A stretch of 64,000 bases of DNA from Streptomyces ochraceiscleroticus (lineage in GTDB: Bacteria > Actinomycetota > Actinomycetes > Streptomycetales > Streptomycetaceae). The notes beneath the pieces are model-generated. The model was not told the DNA's origin. It saw nothing but the letters and a program-made list of their open reading frames with translations, and searched no databases. Location: assembly GCF_000720485.1 (NCBI RefSeq), contig NZ_JOAX01000032.1:1-64000 (forward strand), in the 5' to 3' direction. Within the stretch, counting starts at the first letter, position 1, and every line of letters begins with the position of its first letter. The translations under genes were made by a program, and so were the position numbers. Positions 45,667-53,507 of this stretch are shown one piece after another.

Positions 45667-45684
45667 ACAAACCAGACGGTTTGT
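45667..45684. promoter_or_regulatory. Butyrolactone-receptor operator (ARE) before afsA
   Basis: ACAAACC-AGAC-GGTTTGT is a perfect 7-bp-arm dyad 64-81 bp before the afsA start. It has the form of known autoregulatory elements of ArpA-family receptors. Confidence 0.7.
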
Positions 45685-45747
45685 ATCTTGGGGCCGCAGG
45701 CGCTGAGTACGGGCGCAAACCCGCGCCCGCCCAGGGAGGGAATCCGC

Positions 45748-46713
45748 ATGACCGTCGTTCTGACCGTGCCGCACTCCGCCCCCCGCAGACCCGGCGCGCC
45801 TTCGGGGTACTCCGCAGCACTTACCACCACGGTTCCGCGGGAGTACGTCCATCGCAGCTCGGTCACCGAGGTGTTCCTCACGGGCTGGCGCGGCAGAGGC
45901 CCCGGCGCCTGGACCGTCGACGCCCAATGGCCGCGCGCCCACAGCTTCTACGGCCCCGCGCACGGGATGCACGACCCGGTGATGCTGGTGGAGACCGTAC
46001 GGCAGGCCGGACTCCTGCTGAACCACGTCGGGCACGGCATACCACTGGGCCACCCGGTGATCTGGGGAAGCATGCAGTACATCGTCGACCCCGAGGCCCT
46101 CGAGGTCGCCGCCACCCCCGCCGATGTCGAAGTACACGTGAACGACCACGACATCGTGCGGAGAGGCAGCCGGCTGTCCGGCATGCGGCAGACGTTCGAC
46201 GCCATCCGGGACGGCCGGCACCTGGGACGCGTCGAGTGCACCTTCACCTGCCACGCCCCCGCCGTCTACCGGAGATTGCGCGGCTCGTACGCCGATCTCG
46301 ACCACACGCTCGCGCGCGTGATCCCGCCGGCCGCGCCCGTCTCCCCGGCGCTGGTCGGCCGGGACCGCACGGCCGACGTGGTGCTCTCCCCCACCGGTGA
46401 GGCCGGCCGCTGGCAGCTGCGGACCGACACCACGCACCCGGTGCTCTTCGACCACCCCGTGGACCACGTGCCGGGAATGCTGCTGGTCGAGGCCGCGCGG
46501 CAGGCCGCGTACGCCACCGTCGGGCACGGCCACTCGACAGCCGTGGCAATGGACTGTTCCTTCGTCCGTTATGCCGAGCTGGACGTGCCCTGCTGGATAC
46601 GTGCCAGGGCGCTGACCCCGGACGCGGCCGGCCTGCCTCGCGTGGCGGTGCGGGCCGAACACCACGGTGACTCCGTTTTCACCGCCACCGTGACCTGCGC
46701 CCCCATCGGCTGA
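45748..46713 (+). CDS. afsA: A-factor biosynthesis hotdog protein (AfsA/ScbA family)
   Basis: 321 aa with two AfsA hotdog repeats: residues 25-165 (TVPREYVHRSSVTEVFLTGW; HSFYGPAHGMHDPVMLVETV) and 175-315 (DHPVDHVPGMLLVEAARQAA). The family condenses a beta-ketoacyl thioester with dihydroxyacetone phosphate to begin butyrolactone synthesis. The ATG at 45748 has GGAGGG seven bases upstream. The gene lies just after a receptor gene and carries a perfect ARE, so it should be derepressed by its own signal. No dedicated ketoreductase is nearby. Confidence 0.9.
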   Translation: MTVVLTVPHSAPRRPGAPSGYSAALTTTVPREYVHRSSVTEVFLTGWRGRGPGAWTVDAQWPRAHSFYGPAHGMHDPVMLVETVRQAGLLLNHVGHGIPLGHPVIWGSMQYIVDPEALEVAATPADVEVHVNDHDIVRRGSRLSGMRQTFDAIRDGRHLGRVECTFTCHAPAVYRRLRGSYADLDHTLARVIPPAAPVSPALVGRDRTADVVLSPTGEAGRWQLRTDTTHPVLFDHPVDHVPGMLLVEAARQAAYATVGHGHSTAVAMDCSFVRYAELDVPCWIRARALTPDAAGLPRVAVRAEHHGDSVFTATVTCAPIG

Positions 46714-46750
46714 ACGGCAGGCCGAAGCGGTCGCAAGTGCCGGCCGTGTG

Positions 46751-46774
46751 GCGCCCGGTCCGTCCGCCGGGCGC
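46751..46774. terminator. Bidirectional terminator between afsA and hydroxylase gene
   Basis: GCGCCCGG/CCGGGCGC stem with an 8-nt loop in the 62-bp gap between the convergent genes. Confidence 0.65.
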
Positions 46775-46775
46775 G

Positions 46776-49079
46776 TCATCCGCCCAGCGTCAACCGCTGT
46801 TTGGGGCCGTCCGTGCGGCCCGCCGGCGGGATGCGGCTGCCTGCCCGGTACGGCGTGGGCCAGGGCGCACCGGGGCCGGAATACCCCTGTTCCGCGGCGG
46901 CGTGCAGGGTCCAGTTCGGGTCGTAGAGATGCGGCCGGGCCAGCGCGCACAGGTCGGCGCGCCCCGCGAGAATCAGCGAATTGACGTCGTCCCAGGAGGA
47001 GATGGCGCCGACCGCGACCACCGGGATTCGCACCGCGTTGCGGATGCGATCGGCGAACGGCGTCTGGTACGAGCGTCCGAACGCGGGCTGCTCGTCAGCG
47101 ACCACCTGCCCCGTGGAGACGTCGATCGCGTCGGCTCCGTGCGCGGCGAAGGCCCGCGCGATCTCCACCGCGTCCTCGACGGTGGTGCCGCCCGCCGCCC
47201 AGTCGGTGGCGGAGATCCGCACCGTCATGGGCCGCCCGGCCGGCCAGACGGCGCGTACCGCGTCGAAGACCTCCAGCGGGAAGCGCAGCCGCGCGGCGAG
47301 GTCGCCACCGTAGGCGTCGGTGCGGTGGTTGGTGAGCGGTGAGAGGAAGCCGGAGAGCAGATAGCCGTGTGCGCAGTGCAGTTCGAGCAGGTCGAAGCCG
47401 GCGCGCGCGGCACGCTCGGCGGCGCGGACGAAGTCCTCGCGCACGCCGGCCAGCTCCTCGGCGGTGAGCGCGTGCGGTACCTGGTTGACGCCCTCCCGGT
47501 ACGGAAGCGCGGAGGCGGCCACGAGCGGCCAGTTGCCCTCCGGCAGCGGCTGGTCGATGCCCTCCCACATCAGGCGGGTCGAGCCTTTGCGGCCCGAGTG
47601 GCCGAGCTGGACGCCGATCGCGGTGCCGGGCGCGCCGGCGTGCACGAAGTCGGTGACCCGGCGCCAGGCGGCCTCGTGCTCCGGCGCGTACAACCCCGTG
47701 CACGCGGGCGTAATGCGGCCCTGCCGGCTGACGCAGACCATCTCCGTCATCACCAGGCCGGCACCGCCGAGGGCGCGGGCGCCGAGGTGGACGAGGTGGA
47801 AGTCGCCCGGCGTGCCGTCGGCGTCGGCGCTGTACATGTCCATCGGGGAGACCACGACGCGGTTGCGCAGGGTGAGTCCGGCGAGCCGGAAGGGCGTGAA
47901 CATCGGCGGCGTGCCGGGCGCCACGCCGGCCTCCTCCTCGACCGCGGCGACGAAGCGGGGGTCGCGCAGCCGGAGATTGCCGTGGGTGACCCGGCGGCTG
48001 CGGGTGAGCAGGTTGAAGGCGAAGCGGCGGGGCGGCTGGTCGACGTACTGCGCGAGGTTCTCGAACCACTCCAGGCTGGCGCGCGCCGCCCGCTGGGTGG
48101 ACTCGACGACGGGCCGGCGCTCAGCCTCGTACGCGGCGAGCGCGTCCGGGAGTACCGCGTGCTCCTGGAGGCAGGCGGCGAGCGCGAGCGCGTCCTCCAC
48201 GGCGAGCTTGGTGCCGGAACCGATGGAGAAGTGCGCGGTGTGCGCGGCGTCACCGAGCAGCACGATGTTGCCGTGCGACCAGCGCGCGTTCGTGACCGTA
48301 CGGAAGGCTGTCCAGGCGGAGTTGTTGCCCTGCAGCGGACGGCCGCCCAGCGCGTCCGCGAAAATCTTGGCGCACTGCTCGACGGACTCCTCCACCGGAC
48401 AGGCGTCCCAGCCGGCCCGCCGCCAGACGTCCTCGTGCGCCTCGACGATGACGGTGCTCGCCCGCTCCCCGTAGGGGTAACCGTGCAACTGCAGCACCCC
48501 GTGCGCCGTCTCGGCGATGTCGAAGCGGAAGGCGTCGAAGGCGAGATCGGCGGAGAGCCAGATGTAGCGGCAGCGGTGCGTGGTCAGGTGCGGGCGGAAG
48601 ATCTCGGCCTGCGCGCCGCGGGTGGTGCTGTGCACACCGTCGGCGGCGATCACCAGATCGTGGTCGCGGGCGAGGACGGCGGCGGGCGGCGCCTCGGTAC
48701 GGAAGCGCAGCCGTACACCGAGCGCGCGGCAGCGCTCGTGCAGCAACTGGAGGAGGCGGCGGCGCCCGATGGCGGCGAAGCCGTGGCCGCCGGAGGTGAG
48801 GGTGCGGCCGCGGTGGGCGATGTCGATGGCGTCCCAGCGCACGTACTCGCGGCGCAGCGCCTCGTGGACGACCGGGTCGGCCTGTTCGATGCCGCCCAGG
48901 GTCTCGTCCGAGAGGACCACGCCGAAGCCGAAGGTGTCGTCGGGCGCGTTGCGCTCCCAGACGGTGACCTCGCGGGCCGGATCCAGGCGCTTGAGCAGCA
49001 CCGCCGCGTACAGGCCGCCGGGACCGCCCCCGATGACGGCCACCCGGCCGCCCGGCAGCGCCCCGCCCCCGGGGCTCAT
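46776..49079 (-). CDS. Bifunctional aryl-CoA hydroxylase/reductase (salicylyl-CoA 5-hydroxylase / 2-aminobenzoyl-CoA monooxygenase type)
   Basis: 767 aa fusion. Residues 1-380 are an FAD aromatic monooxygenase (VAVIGGGPGGLYAAVLLKRL near 13; DLVIAADGVHSTTR; NIVLLGDAAHTAHFSIGSGT). Residues 390-767 are an old-yellow-enzyme FMN reductase (PFRLAGLTLRNRVVVSPMDM; ELHCAHGYLLSGFLSPLTNH). This architecture is that of 2-aminobenzoyl-CoA monooxygenase/reductase, which hydroxylates and de-aromatises the CoA-activated ring. The start overlaps the enoyl-CoA hydratase stop by four bases. It should act on the product of the ligase at 38.7 kb. Confidence 0.9.
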   Translation of the reverse strand: MSPGGGALPGGRVAVIGGGPGGLYAAVLLKRLDPAREVTVWERNAPDDTFGFGVVLSDETLGGIEQADPVVHEALRREYVRWDAIDIAHRGRTLTSGGHGFAAIGRRRLLQLLHERCRALGVRLRFRTEAPPAAVLARDHDLVIAADGVHSTTRGAQAEIFRPHLTTHRCRYIWLSADLAFDAFRFDIAETAHGVLQLHGYPYGERASTVIVEAHEDVWRRAGWDACPVEESVEQCAKIFADALGGRPLQGNNSAWTAFRTVTNARWSHGNIVLLGDAAHTAHFSIGSGTKLAVEDALALAACLQEHAVLPDALAAYEAERRPVVESTQRAARASLEWFENLAQYVDQPPRRFAFNLLTRSRRVTHGNLRLRDPRFVAAVEEEAGVAPGTPPMFTPFRLAGLTLRNRVVVSPMDMYSADADGTPGDFHLVHLGARALGGAGLVMTEMVCVSRQGRITPACTGLYAPEHEAAWRRVTDFVHAGAPGTAIGVQLGHSGRKGSTRLMWEGIDQPLPEGNWPLVAASALPYREGVNQVPHALTAEELAGVREDFVRAAERAARAGFDLLELHCAHGYLLSGFLSPLTNHRTDAYGGDLAARLRFPLEVFDAVRAVWPAGRPMTVRISATDWAAGGTTVEDAVEIARAFAAHGADAIDVSTGQVVADEQPAFGRSYQTPFADRIRNAVRIPVVAVGAISSWDDVNSLILAGRADLCALARPHLYDPNWTLHAAAEQGYSGPGAPWPTPYRAGSRIPPAGRTDGPKQRLTLGG

Positions 49080-49903
49080 TTCCCCTGCCACTTCGGGCTG
49101 CGCTTGGCGGTGAACGCCGCGTGGAACTCCGCGTAGTCGGAGCTGTTCATCAGCAGCGCCTGGGTCGCCGCGTCCATCTCGACGGCCGCCGCGAGCGGCA
49201 TGTCCAGCTCGGCGGTGAGCAGCGCCTTGGTCTGGGCGTGGGCGAGCGCGGGGCCGGCCGCGAGCCGGCGGGCCAGCGCGGCGGCCGCCTCGTGCGCCGT
49301 GCCCTCCTCGGCCAGCTCGCTGATGAGCCCGATCCGCTCGGCTTCGGGGGCGCGCACGGCCTCCCCCAGCATCAGCAGCCGGGTGGCGTGCCCGAGGCCG
49401 ACGACGCGGGGCAGCAGATAGGCCGCGCCCATGTCGCCGCCGGAGAGCCCGACCTTGGTGAAGAGGAAGGCGAAGCGCGCCGAGGGATCGGCGACCCGGA
49501 AGTCGGCGGCGAGCGCGAGGACGGCGCCGGCCCCCGCGGCCACGCCGTGCACGGCCGCGATCACCGGGAACGGGCATTCCCGCAGCGCCCGTACGACCTG
49601 ACCGGTCATCCGGTTGAAGTCCAGCAACTGACCGGTGTCCATCTCCAGCGTGGCGCCGATGATCTCGTCGACGTCGCCGCCGGAGCAGAAGCCGCGGCCC
49701 TCGCCGCCGAGGACCAGGGCGCGTACGGCACGTTCGCGGGAGAGTTCGGCGAGCAGGTCGCGGAGGTCGGCGTAGGCGCCGAAGGTGAGGGAGTTGAGGG
49801 TGTCCGGGCGCGCGAGGGTGACGGTGGCGACCCCGTCCTCCCTGGTCACGCGGAGGTGTTCCCATGCGTCGGTGGCGTGCGCGGAACCTGTGAACGGGCT
49901 CAT
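49076..49903 (-). CDS. Enoyl-CoA hydratase/isomerase
   Basis: 275 aa crotonase-fold protein. The oxyanion hole is formed by FCSGGDVDEI and HGVAAGAGAVLALAADFRVA; the Glu/Asp region is FTKVGLSGGDMGAAYLLPRVVG, in which Asp rather than Glu holds the second acidic site. It hydrates or rearranges ring-derived enoyl-CoA downstream of the hydroxylase/reductase. It is first in the operon and coupled to the hydroxylase. The ATG at 49903 follows AAGGGGG. A nested 40-bp dyad that includes the PaaX-candidate element lies upstream. Confidence 0.88.
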   Translation of the reverse strand: MSPFTGSAHATDAWEHLRVTREDGVATVTLARPDTLNSLTFGAYADLRDLLAELSRERAVRALVLGGEGRGFCSGGDVDEIIGATLEMDTGQLLDFNRMTGQVVRALRECPFPVIAAVHGVAAGAGAVLALAADFRVADPSARFAFLFTKVGLSGGDMGAAYLLPRVVGLGHATRLLMLGEAVRAPEAERIGLISELAEEGTAHEAAAALARRLAAGPALAHAQTKALLTAELDMPLAAAVEMDAATQALLMNSSDYAEFHAAFTAKRSPKWQGK

Positions 49904-49981
49904 GGGCGTCGTGCCCCCTTCAGCCGGAGGGCTGGTGCCTGGCGGTATCCGCCGGTATCCGGCGTTACCCGTCCCGGGAAG

Positions 49982-50021
49982 TTATCACGCAAGCGTGACC
50001 GCCGTCACGAGTACGCGATAA
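49982..50021 (-). promoter_or_regulatory. Nested 40-bp dyad upstream of enoyl-CoA hydratase (candidate PaaX operator)
   Basis: TTATC-N7-CGTGAC-N4-GTCACG-N7-GATAA; both arm pairs share one centre. It contains TGACCGCCGTCACGA (49996-50010), identical at 14 of 15 bases to 38615-38629 before the CoA ligase. Confidence 0.65.
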
Positions 50022-50142
50022 GGCAACCGCCGGTCCGTTCCGGCGTCGCTACGGCCGGTGACGAGCCGTTCGCAGCGGATATTCGTACCTTTATAGGAGG
50101 ACATCACGCCCAACATCACGTCCCCGTGAACGGAAACGGATC

Positions 50143-50568
50143 TTGTCGGAGCCAGCCGCCCCGCCGTCCTGGCGGATCACGCTGCCGCACACCACTGCCG
50201 CGGTACCGATCGCGCGCGCCCTGATCCGGATGGCGTTCACGGACATGCGGGTGGCCGGGGACAGCGACACGGCCGAGCTGCTCACCGGCGAGCTGGTGGC
50301 CAACGCCGTCGAGCACACCCCCGGAGACAAGCCGATCGAGCTGGTCATCGAGCTGCTGCCGAGCGGCCACCAGCACGTCGAGGTACACGACAACGACCCG
50401 GCGCCGGTCCAGGGGCTGGGCGAGGACTCGCCCCCGGAGGTGGATCTGCTGGACGAGGGCGGCCGGGGGCTGCTGCTGATCCGCACCCTCAGCGCGGACT
50501 CCGGCTACCGGCCGACCGAACAGGGGAAGGCGGTGTGGTTCCGGCTTCCGGCGGAGCCATCGGCTTGA
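50143..50568 (+). CDS. ATP-binding (HATPase, RsbW-like) regulatory protein
   Basis: 141 aa GHKL ATPase: N box ELLTGELVANAVEHT near residue 45, G1 VEVHDNDPAPV and G2 GGRGLLLIRTLSADSGY. Streptomyces encodes many such single-domain anti-sigma-like kinases or switch proteins; the partner is unknown. The start is problematic. The in-frame TTG at 50143 is the only start giving a full domain, yet a perfect AGGAGG at 50095-50100 has no ATG, GTG or TTG within normal distance. Confidence 0.78.
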   Translation: MSEPAAPPSWRITLPHTTAAVPIARALIRMAFTDMRVAGDSDTAELLTGELVANAVEHTPGDKPIELVIELLPSGHQHVEVHDNDPAPVQGLGEDSPPEVDLLDEGGRGLLLIRTLSADSGYRPTEQGKAVWFRLPAEPSA

Positions 50569-50576
50569 GGTGGGGG

Positions 50577-50610
50577 TTGTCCACAGGGCCTGAAGCGGAG
50601 GTTGTCCACA
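50577..50610. promoter_or_regulatory. Two perfect DnaA boxes in direct orientation
   Basis: TTGTCCACA occurs at 50577-50585 and again at 50602-50610, 25 bp apart, in the gap between the HATPase and permease stops. A third copy, inverted, is at 56481-56489. Confidence 0.7.
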
Positions 50611-50723
50611 GGGGCTGAGGCTTGTCGGTCAGCGGCGGTACGGTCGGGAGAGTGCGGTGGAGGTGGGGGAGGGGCCTTGCCGCCGGTGGTTGGGGAGAGG
50701 GAGGGGCCCTTGCCAGGGACAGT

Positions 50724-52163
50724 TCACCCCTTCGGCGTCACGTCCACCAAGGATTTCGACCCAGCGTCCCCCAGCCGCGAATGCCGCCGCCCGTACACCG
50801 CGTACACCAGCGCGCCGACCACCAAAAACGCGGCGAACTGCAGCCAGGTGGCCGGGCCCGTGCCGTAGATCAGGTACAGGCAGAACGCGATCCCGAGCAG
50901 CGGGCTGAGCGGGAAGAGCGGCACCCGGAATCGGCGCGGCAGCCCGGGGCGGGTGCGGCGCAGCCGCATGACGCAGACGTTGACCACGGCCATGACCGCG
51001 AGGGTCCCGATGGTGGTCAGATTCATGACCACGTCCAGCGGCACCACCGCGGCCGGCACCGCGAAGACGACCGCGACGATCCAGGTGCCCCGGACCGGCG
51101 TCGACGTCTTCGGCGAGATCCGTTCGAACACCCGCGGGATCAGCCCGTCCCGGGACATGGACATCAGGATGCGGGTCTGGCCGTACATCACCGCGAGGAC
51201 GACCGACGCGATGGCCACCACCGCGCCGAAGGCGATGATCCCGCCGCCCAGCGCCGAGCCGGTGACCCGGTCGACGATCAGGGAGAGCGCGGCGGGCTTG
51301 TCGGCGACGTCGTCGGCGGAGAGCGCGCCGATCGCGGCGAGCGCGACCAGGCAGTACAGCACGGTGACCACGCCGATGCAGATCAGGATCGCTGCGGGGA
51401 TGTTCCGCCGCGGATTCCTGACCTCCTCGCCCGCCGTGGTGACCGCGTCGAAGCCGATGTACGAGAAGAACGCGACCGAGGCGCCGGAGGTGATGCCGGC
51501 GGCGCCCTGCGCGGCGAAGGGCGAGAGGTTGCCGTCCTTGAAGGCAGTGAAGGCGATCACGCAGAAGAGGATCAGTACGCCGATCTTCAGGACGGCCATC
51601 GCGGCGGTGGCGCGGGCGCTCTCCCGGATGCCGCGCACGAGGAGCGTGGCGGCGAGCAGCATGACGACGACGGCGGGGACGTTGACGATGCCGCCGTCGC
51701 CGGGCGGCGCGGACAGCGCGGCGGGCAACTGCCGCCCGACCAGGCTGTCCAGCAGCTCGTTGAGGTACTGGCCCCAGCCCACCGCGACCGCCGAGACGGA
51801 CACGCCGTACTCCAGCAGCAGGCACCAGCCGACGAGGAAGGCGGTGCGCTCGCCGAGCGTGGCGTACGCGTAGGAGTACGAGCTGCCGGAGACCGGGATC
51901 GCGCCGCCCAGCTCGGCGAACGAGAACGCGGTGAAGACGCAGGTCAGGGCGGCCAGAACGAAGGAGACGACGACGGCGGGGCCGGCCTCGGCGACGGTGT
52001 CCGACAGGCCCACGAAGATGCCCGTACCGACGATCGCGCCGACGCCGAAGCACACGAGCTGGAAGAGACCCATGGTGCGCTTGAGGCCGTGGCCTTCGAG
52101 ATCCGCGCCGGATTCGGCGACGAGCAGGTCGGGGGACTTGATGCGCAGTCCGGACGCGGACAT
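50724..52163 (-). CDS. APC-family amino-acid permease of the arginine deiminase locus
   Basis: 479 aa with about 12 transmembrane segments. The first has CFGVGAIVGTGIFVGLSD; later GFDAVTTAGEEVRNPRRNIP and MSRDGLIPRVFERISPKTST place it in the CAT-type group. It lies directly after arcA-argF on the same strand, so arginine, ornithine or a related amino acid is a reasonable substrate, but a terminator separates it from argF. It is clearly paralogous to the permease at 12349-13851. The ATG at 52163 has a weak GGAAGAG ribosome site. Confidence 0.88.
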   Translation of the reverse strand: MSASGLRIKSPDLLVAESGADLEGHGLKRTMGLFQLVCFGVGAIVGTGIFVGLSDTVAEAGPAVVVSFVLAALTCVFTAFSFAELGGAIPVSGSSYSYAYATLGERTAFLVGWCLLLEYGVSVSAVAVGWGQYLNELLDSLVGRQLPAALSAPPGDGGIVNVPAVVVMLLAATLLVRGIRESARATAAMAVLKIGVLILFCVIAFTAFKDGNLSPFAAQGAAGITSGASVAFFSYIGFDAVTTAGEEVRNPRRNIPAAILICIGVVTVLYCLVALAAIGALSADDVADKPAALSLIVDRVTGSALGGGIIAFGAVVAIASVVLAVMYGQTRILMSMSRDGLIPRVFERISPKTSTPVRGTWIVAVVFAVPAAVVPLDVVMNLTTIGTLAVMAVVNVCVMRLRRTRPGLPRRFRVPLFPLSPLLGIAFCLYLIYGTGPATWLQFAAFLVVGALVYAVYGRRHSRLGDAGSKSLVDVTPKG

Positions 52164-52222
52164 GGGGTGGTTCTCTTCCTGGTGGTGCGACGTGCCCGGC
52201 GGGGGTGGGCGGGCACGGAGAA

Positions 52223-52248
52223 GGGGACGGGCTGGTGAGCCCGTCCCC
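52223..52248 (-). terminator. Terminator after argF
   Basis: Perfect 11-bp stem GGGGACGGGCT/AGCCCGTCCCC with a GGTG loop, between argF and the permease gene. Confidence 0.75.
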
Positions 52249-52349
52249 CTGAGTTCGGTTCGATGGTAACCGAAATGGTGCATGATCGCCCATTGAGGCG
52301 TATTTGTATGCGCTCTTCGCTGCGGTCTTCGCTGCGTTTTTCGCTGCCG

Positions 52350-53354
52350 TCAGCGGCCGAGCGTCGCGACCATGACCGCCTTGATCGTGTGCATCCGGTT
52401 CTCCGCCTCGTCGAAGACGACCGAGTGCGCCGACTCGAAGACCTCGTCGGTGACCTCCAGCGACTCCAGCCCGTGCCGGGCGTAGATCTCGCGGCCGACG
52501 GCCGTGCCGAGGTCGTGGAAGGCCGGCAGGCAGTGCAGGAACTTCACGTTCTCCTCGCCCGTGGCGCGCAGCACGTCCATCGTCACGGCGTACGGGCTCA
52601 GCAGCGCGATCCGCTCGTCCCAGACCTCCTTCGGCTCGCCCATCGACACCCAGATGTCGGTGGCGACGAAGTCCGCGCCGCGCACGCCTTCAGTGACGTC
52701 CTCGGTGAGGGTCAGCCGAGCGCCGCTCTGCTCCGCGAGCTTCCGGGCACTCGCGATCACCGACTCCTCGGGCCACAGCTTCTTCGGCGCCACGATGCGC
52801 ACGTCCATGCCGAGCAGGGCGCCGGTGACCAGGTAGGAGTTGCCCATGTTGTACCGGGCGTCGCCGAGGTAGGCGAAGGTCAGCTCCTCCAGGGGGCGGC
52901 CAGGGCTGTGCTCGATCATGGTGAGCACGTCGGCGAGCATCTGGGTGGGGTGCCACTCGTCGGTCAGGCCGTTGTAGACCGGCACGCCGGCGTGCGCGGC
53001 CAGCTCCTCGACGTTCGTCTGGGCGCTGCCGCGGTACTCGATCCCGTCGAACATCCGGCCGAGCACGCGGGCGGTGTCCTTCACGGACTCCTTGTGCCCG
53101 ATCTGCGAGCCGGAGGGGTCCAGGTACGTGGTGTGGGCGCCCTGGTCGGCGGCCGCGACCTCGAAGGAGCAGCGGGTACGGGTGGAGGTCTTCTCGAAGA
53201 TCAGGGCGATGTTGCGGCCCTTGAGCCGCTGCTCCTCGGTGCCCGCGCGCTTCGCGGCCTTCAGCTCCGCCGCGAGGTCGATCAGGTGGCGGAACTCCTC
53301 GGCGGTGAAGTCCAGCTCCTTGAGGAAATGGCGGCCCGTGAGGTCAATCGCCAT
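52350..53354 (-). CDS. argF: Ornithine carbamoyltransferase (ADI-pathway partner)
   Basis: 334 aa. The carbamoyl-phosphate motif [12 protein letters not shown] is near residue 55, [12 protein letters not shown] near 135 and the ornithine-loop motif HCLPAFHD near 275. In the arginine deiminase context it probably runs in the catabolic direction (citrulline to ornithine and carbamoyl phosphate) and could equally be called arcB. The ATG at 53354 follows AGGAG by six bases. It has its own promoter in the 153-bp gap after arcA. No carbamate kinase gene is nearby. Confidence 0.93.
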   Translation of the reverse strand: MAIDLTGRHFLKELDFTAEEFRHLIDLAAELKAAKRAGTEEQRLKGRNIALIFEKTSTRTRCSFEVAAADQGAHTTYLDPSGSQIGHKESVKDTARVLGRMFDGIEYRGSAQTNVEELAAHAGVPVYNGLTDEWHPTQMLADVLTMIEHSPGRPLEELTFAYLGDARYNMGNSYLVTGALLGMDVRIVAPKKLWPEESVIASARKLAEQSGARLTLTEDVTEGVRGADFVATDIWVSMGEPKEVWDERIALLSPYAVTMDVLRATGEENVKFLHCLPAFHDLGTAVGREIYARHGLESLEVTDEVFESAHSVVFDEAENRMHTIKAVMVATLGR

Positions 53355-53442
53355 GGCAGGCTCCTAGGTCGCGGTGAACGGGGTCGGGTACGTACGGCCT
53401 TGCGGTCGTATCGGGTACGGCCTTGCGGTCGAATTATGGAAG

Positions 53443-53471
53443 TGTATACGACGCCGCGTATTCCTATACAA
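53443..53471 (-). promoter_or_regulatory. Near-consensus promoter for argF
   Basis: On the minus strand TTGTAT, 17 bp, TATACA, about 90 bp before the argF ATG. The outer TGTATA/TATACA bases form a dyad and the inner ATACG/CGTAT a second one. Two direct copies of TACGGCCTTGCGGTCG lie downstream in the leader. Confidence 0.6.
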
Positions 53472-53507
53472 CGAGCCATTGGTCACGCGCCTGGCCCGCC
53501 CGCGGTC

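Noticed and set aside
50101..50127. Leader peptide after the orphan Shine-Dalgarno at 50095
   Set aside because: It would need an ATC start and is only eight codons; recorded as an anomaly rather than a gene.
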